Made by a program: the position numbers and the translations under genes
The notes under the pieces: model-generated
What the model was told of the DNA's origin: nothing
Seen by the model: the letters and a program-made list of their open reading frames with translations, nothing else
Databases searched by the model: none
Source: Planctomycetaceae bacterium
GTDB lineage: Bacteria > Planctomycetota > Planctomycetia > Pirellulales > Pirellulaceae
Assembly (NCBI GenBank): GCA_007121535.1
Contig: SKKK01000290.1
Location: 1 to 35,975 of the forward strand
Length of the DNA stretch: 35,975 nt
Direction: 5' to 3'
Shown here: positions 34,369 through 35,975 of the stretch, in pieces
Layout of the letters: each line of letters opens with the position of its first letter
Numbering within the stretch: the first letter of the stretch is position 1

Positions 34369-35754
34369 ATGCAGCACCGTATTCTGGTCATCGACGATGA
34401 AGCCGTGGTCGGCTTGAGCATCAAGCGGACGCTGGCGCCCGGCGGGCACGCGATCGACGTCTATCAAGATCCGCACGCCGGTCTCCAGGTGGCGTTGTCC
34501 GGCGGCTACGACGTGATCTTTTTGGATCTGATGCTGCCCGGAGCCAACGGACTGGATCTGTTGGCTCAGATCAAAGCCGCCGATGTCTCCTCGGAAGTCG
34601 TGATCATCACGGGGTATTCCTCCGTCGAAACTGCCGTGCAGGCCATCAAGCAGGGGGCGGCCGATTACTTGAGCAAGCCGTTTTCACCGGACCAGTTGAA
34701 GTTGGTGCTGGCGAAAGTCGCGGAGCACTCGACGCTGATCCGCGAAAACGCCGCGTTGCGCCAGGAGTTGGAACTCAATCGGGGCTTCGAAGGGATCATC
34801 GGGGAAAGCCGGGCGATGGAGCACGTCTTCGGAATGATCAAACGCGTAGCCCCGACCGATGGCACCGTTCTGGTCACCGGCGAAAGCGGCACCGGCAAAG
34901 AGATGCTGGTCCGAGCCATTCATCGACTCAGCCGCCGCAAGGACGGGCCGCTGCTGGCCTGCGATTGCAGCGCCTTGGCCCCGACGCTGTTGGAAAGCGA
35001 GTTGTTCGGCCACGTGAAAGGATCTTTCTCCGGTGCGGTGGCGACCAAGCAGGGCCTGTTCGAGGCGGCGACCAAGGGCACGTTGTTTCTGGACGAAGTC
35101 GCCAACTTGACCATGGAGACGCAAGGAAAACTGCTGCGCGTACTGGAGAGCAAACGCGTCCGCAAGGTAGGCGACACGGCCGAACGGGAGATCGACATCC
35201 GGCTGATCGGCGCCACCAATCGGGATTTGCAGGAGTTGGTACGCGAGGGTTCGTTCCGCGAGGACCTGTACTATCGCTTGAACGTGGTCCCGATCTATCT
35301 GCCGCCACTGCGCGAGCGGCACGGCGACATCCCGTTGCTGGCCGGTGTATTTCTCGACCGGTTCTGCAAGAAGCTGGACACGCCGGTAAAAGGCTTTACG
35401 CAGGAAGCCGTGGCCCAGATGGAAAGCTACGCCTGGCCGGGGAACGTCCGCGAGTTGCGGAACATCGTCGAGCGGATCGCGATCCTGTGCGAAGGCGAGC
35501 GCATCGAACTCCGCCACCTGCCGCCGGAAATCCGCCAGGCGTCCCCTGCCGCGTCCGTCACGCAATTGCCGCATTCTTGGGACGAGTTCAAGAAGCTCAA
35601 GCAGCAGGTACGCGACTCGGTCGTCGAAGACCTGGAACGTCGCTTTTTAACCGAAACCCTCCGCCGCTTCGACGGCAACGTCAGCCGCGCCGCCGAAGAA
35701 ATCGGCATCCAGCGCACCAACCTGCACGCCCTGATTCGCAAATACGGCATCTGA
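34369..35754 (+). CDS. Sigma-54 dependent response regulator (NtrC family), right pair
   Basis: 461 residues from the ATG at 34369 (a GTG four codons earlier is possible; neither has a strong ribosome site). Receiver: Asp9-Asp10, phosphorylation site Asp53 (VIFLDLMLPG), Lys in LSKPF. AAA+ domain: Walker A GESGTGKE (171-178), Walker B LFLDE (239-243), YAWPGNVREL. The sigma-54 contact loop reads GSFSGA (218-223) instead of GAFTGA, with the key Phe kept. C-terminal Fis-type helix-turn-helix (FDGNVSRAAEEIGIQRTNLHALIRKYGI). It is the best candidate activator of the divergent hydC promoter; the palindrome at 32233-32247 is its likely binding site. Both points are inferred from position. Confidence 0.94.
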   Translation: MQHRILVIDDEAVVGLSIKRTLAPGGHAIDVYQDPHAGLQVALSGGYDVIFLDLMLPGANGLDLLAQIKAADVSSEVVIITGYSSVETAVQAIKQGAADYLSKPFSPDQLKLVLAKVAEHSTLIRENAALRQELELNRGFEGIIGESRAMEHVFGMIKRVAPTDGTVLVTGESGTGKEMLVRAIHRLSRRKDGPLLACDCSALAPTLLESELFGHVKGSFSGAVATKQGLFEAATKGTLFLDEVANLTMETQGKLLRVLESKRVRKVGDTAEREIDIRLIGATNRDLQELVREGSFREDLYYRLNVVPIYLPPLRERHGDIPLLAGVFLDRFCKKLDTPVKGFTQEAVAQMESYAWPGNVRELRNIVERIAILCEGERIELRHLPPEIRQASPAASVTQLPHSWDEFKKLKQQVRDSVVEDLERRFLTETLRRFDGNVSRAAEEIGIQRTNLHALIRKYGI

Positions 35755-35819
35755 GCAGTGCCCCCCATCATCGCAGAAAGAGCGTAGTGCGTTGTCCAGG
35801 CGAAAAATGCGGATTGTGA

Positions 35820-35870
35820 GCGGCACGGCGCTAGCCGCCGATTCTGGACGCTACCGGCGGCTAGTGTTTT
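35820..35870. repeat. CTAG-centred inverted repeat, possible terminator
   Basis: The left part (35820-35840, starting GCGGCACGGCGCTAGCCGCC) belongs to the same family as the tandem repeats at 22032-22173. CGCTAGCCGCCG (35829-35840) pairs with CGGCGGCTAGTG (35855-35866) with one wobble or mismatch, followed by TTTT. It may end transcription of the kinase/activator unit. Confidence 0.65.
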
Positions 35871-35939
35871 GCCTCTGACGGACGTTGAGCTTTATCTATG
35901 TGCTAGAGTTTAACTCAGCCGAAGAAAGGGAAAAGCTCG

Positions 35940-35975
35940 ATGTCGAATCGGAAGTATTTTACGCCTGAACAGAAA
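35940..35975 (+). CDS. Start of a probable transposase gene, cut by the window end
   Basis: Twelve codons read MSNRKYFTPEQK, with AAGGGA about nine bases before the ATG. The beginning resembles small helix-turn-helix transposase subunits (IS3 OrfA or similar), which often start with a basic stretch and FTPEQK. Too little is visible to be sure. Confidence 0.4.
   Translation, partial: MSNRKYFTPEQK

Overview
The window looks like a GC-rich planctomycete chromosome, probably of the Pirellula/Rhodopirellula type. The reasons are a secreted Cys-rich protein built of YTV-like strands, a lipid A kinase gene, dispersed CTAG-centred hairpin repeats (TAGCCGCCGG type) and many sigma-54 activators paired with histidine kinases. 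No rRNA, tRNA or CRISPR array was seen.

Left part (1-14.2 kb) is mixed. It starts with a hairpin repeat and a decayed type I restriction gene (hsdR) that is frameshifted and cut off by a transposase remnant. Next come a secreted YTV-type protein with a clear sigma-70 promoter and terminator, a small BON-domain protein, and lpxK behind an isocitrate dehydrogenase-family gene. A cytoplasmic PAS histidine kinase with four clustered cysteines follows, then an unknown protein, a two-gene restriction-modification unit (N6-adenine methylase plus putative PD-(D/E)XK nuclease) and a thioredoxin-TPR protein.

Right part (14.5-35.8 kb) is an island for a multisubunit, NAD-linked [FeFe]-hydrogenase, all on the minus strand and bordered on both sides by plus-strand histidine kinase / sigma-54 activator pairs. 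Reading along the minus strand: hydC-hydB-hydA (the enzyme), a histidine kinase fused to an H-cluster-like hydrogenase domain, a lone receiver protein, a receiver-histidine kinase hybrid, hydE; then a Uma2-type gene with its own likely promoter; then hydG-aspA-hydF. All three H-cluster maturases (HydE, HydF, HydG) are present, with an aspartate ammonia-lyase as a candidate source of ammonia or fumarate.

The most interesting result is regulatory. Both hyd transcription units are preceded by excellent -24/-12 (sigma-54) promoters: TGGCAC-N5-TTGC before hydC and before hydG, the latter with a second copy upstream. A perfect 15-bp palindrome lies about 115 bp upstream of the predicted hydC start, where an activator would bind. 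Together with the hydrogenase-like sensor kinase and two kinase/activator pairs, this suggests a hydrogen- or redox-sensing phosphorelay that controls synthesis and maturation of the hydrogenase. The window ends with a CTAG-type hairpin and the first codons of a probable transposase gene.
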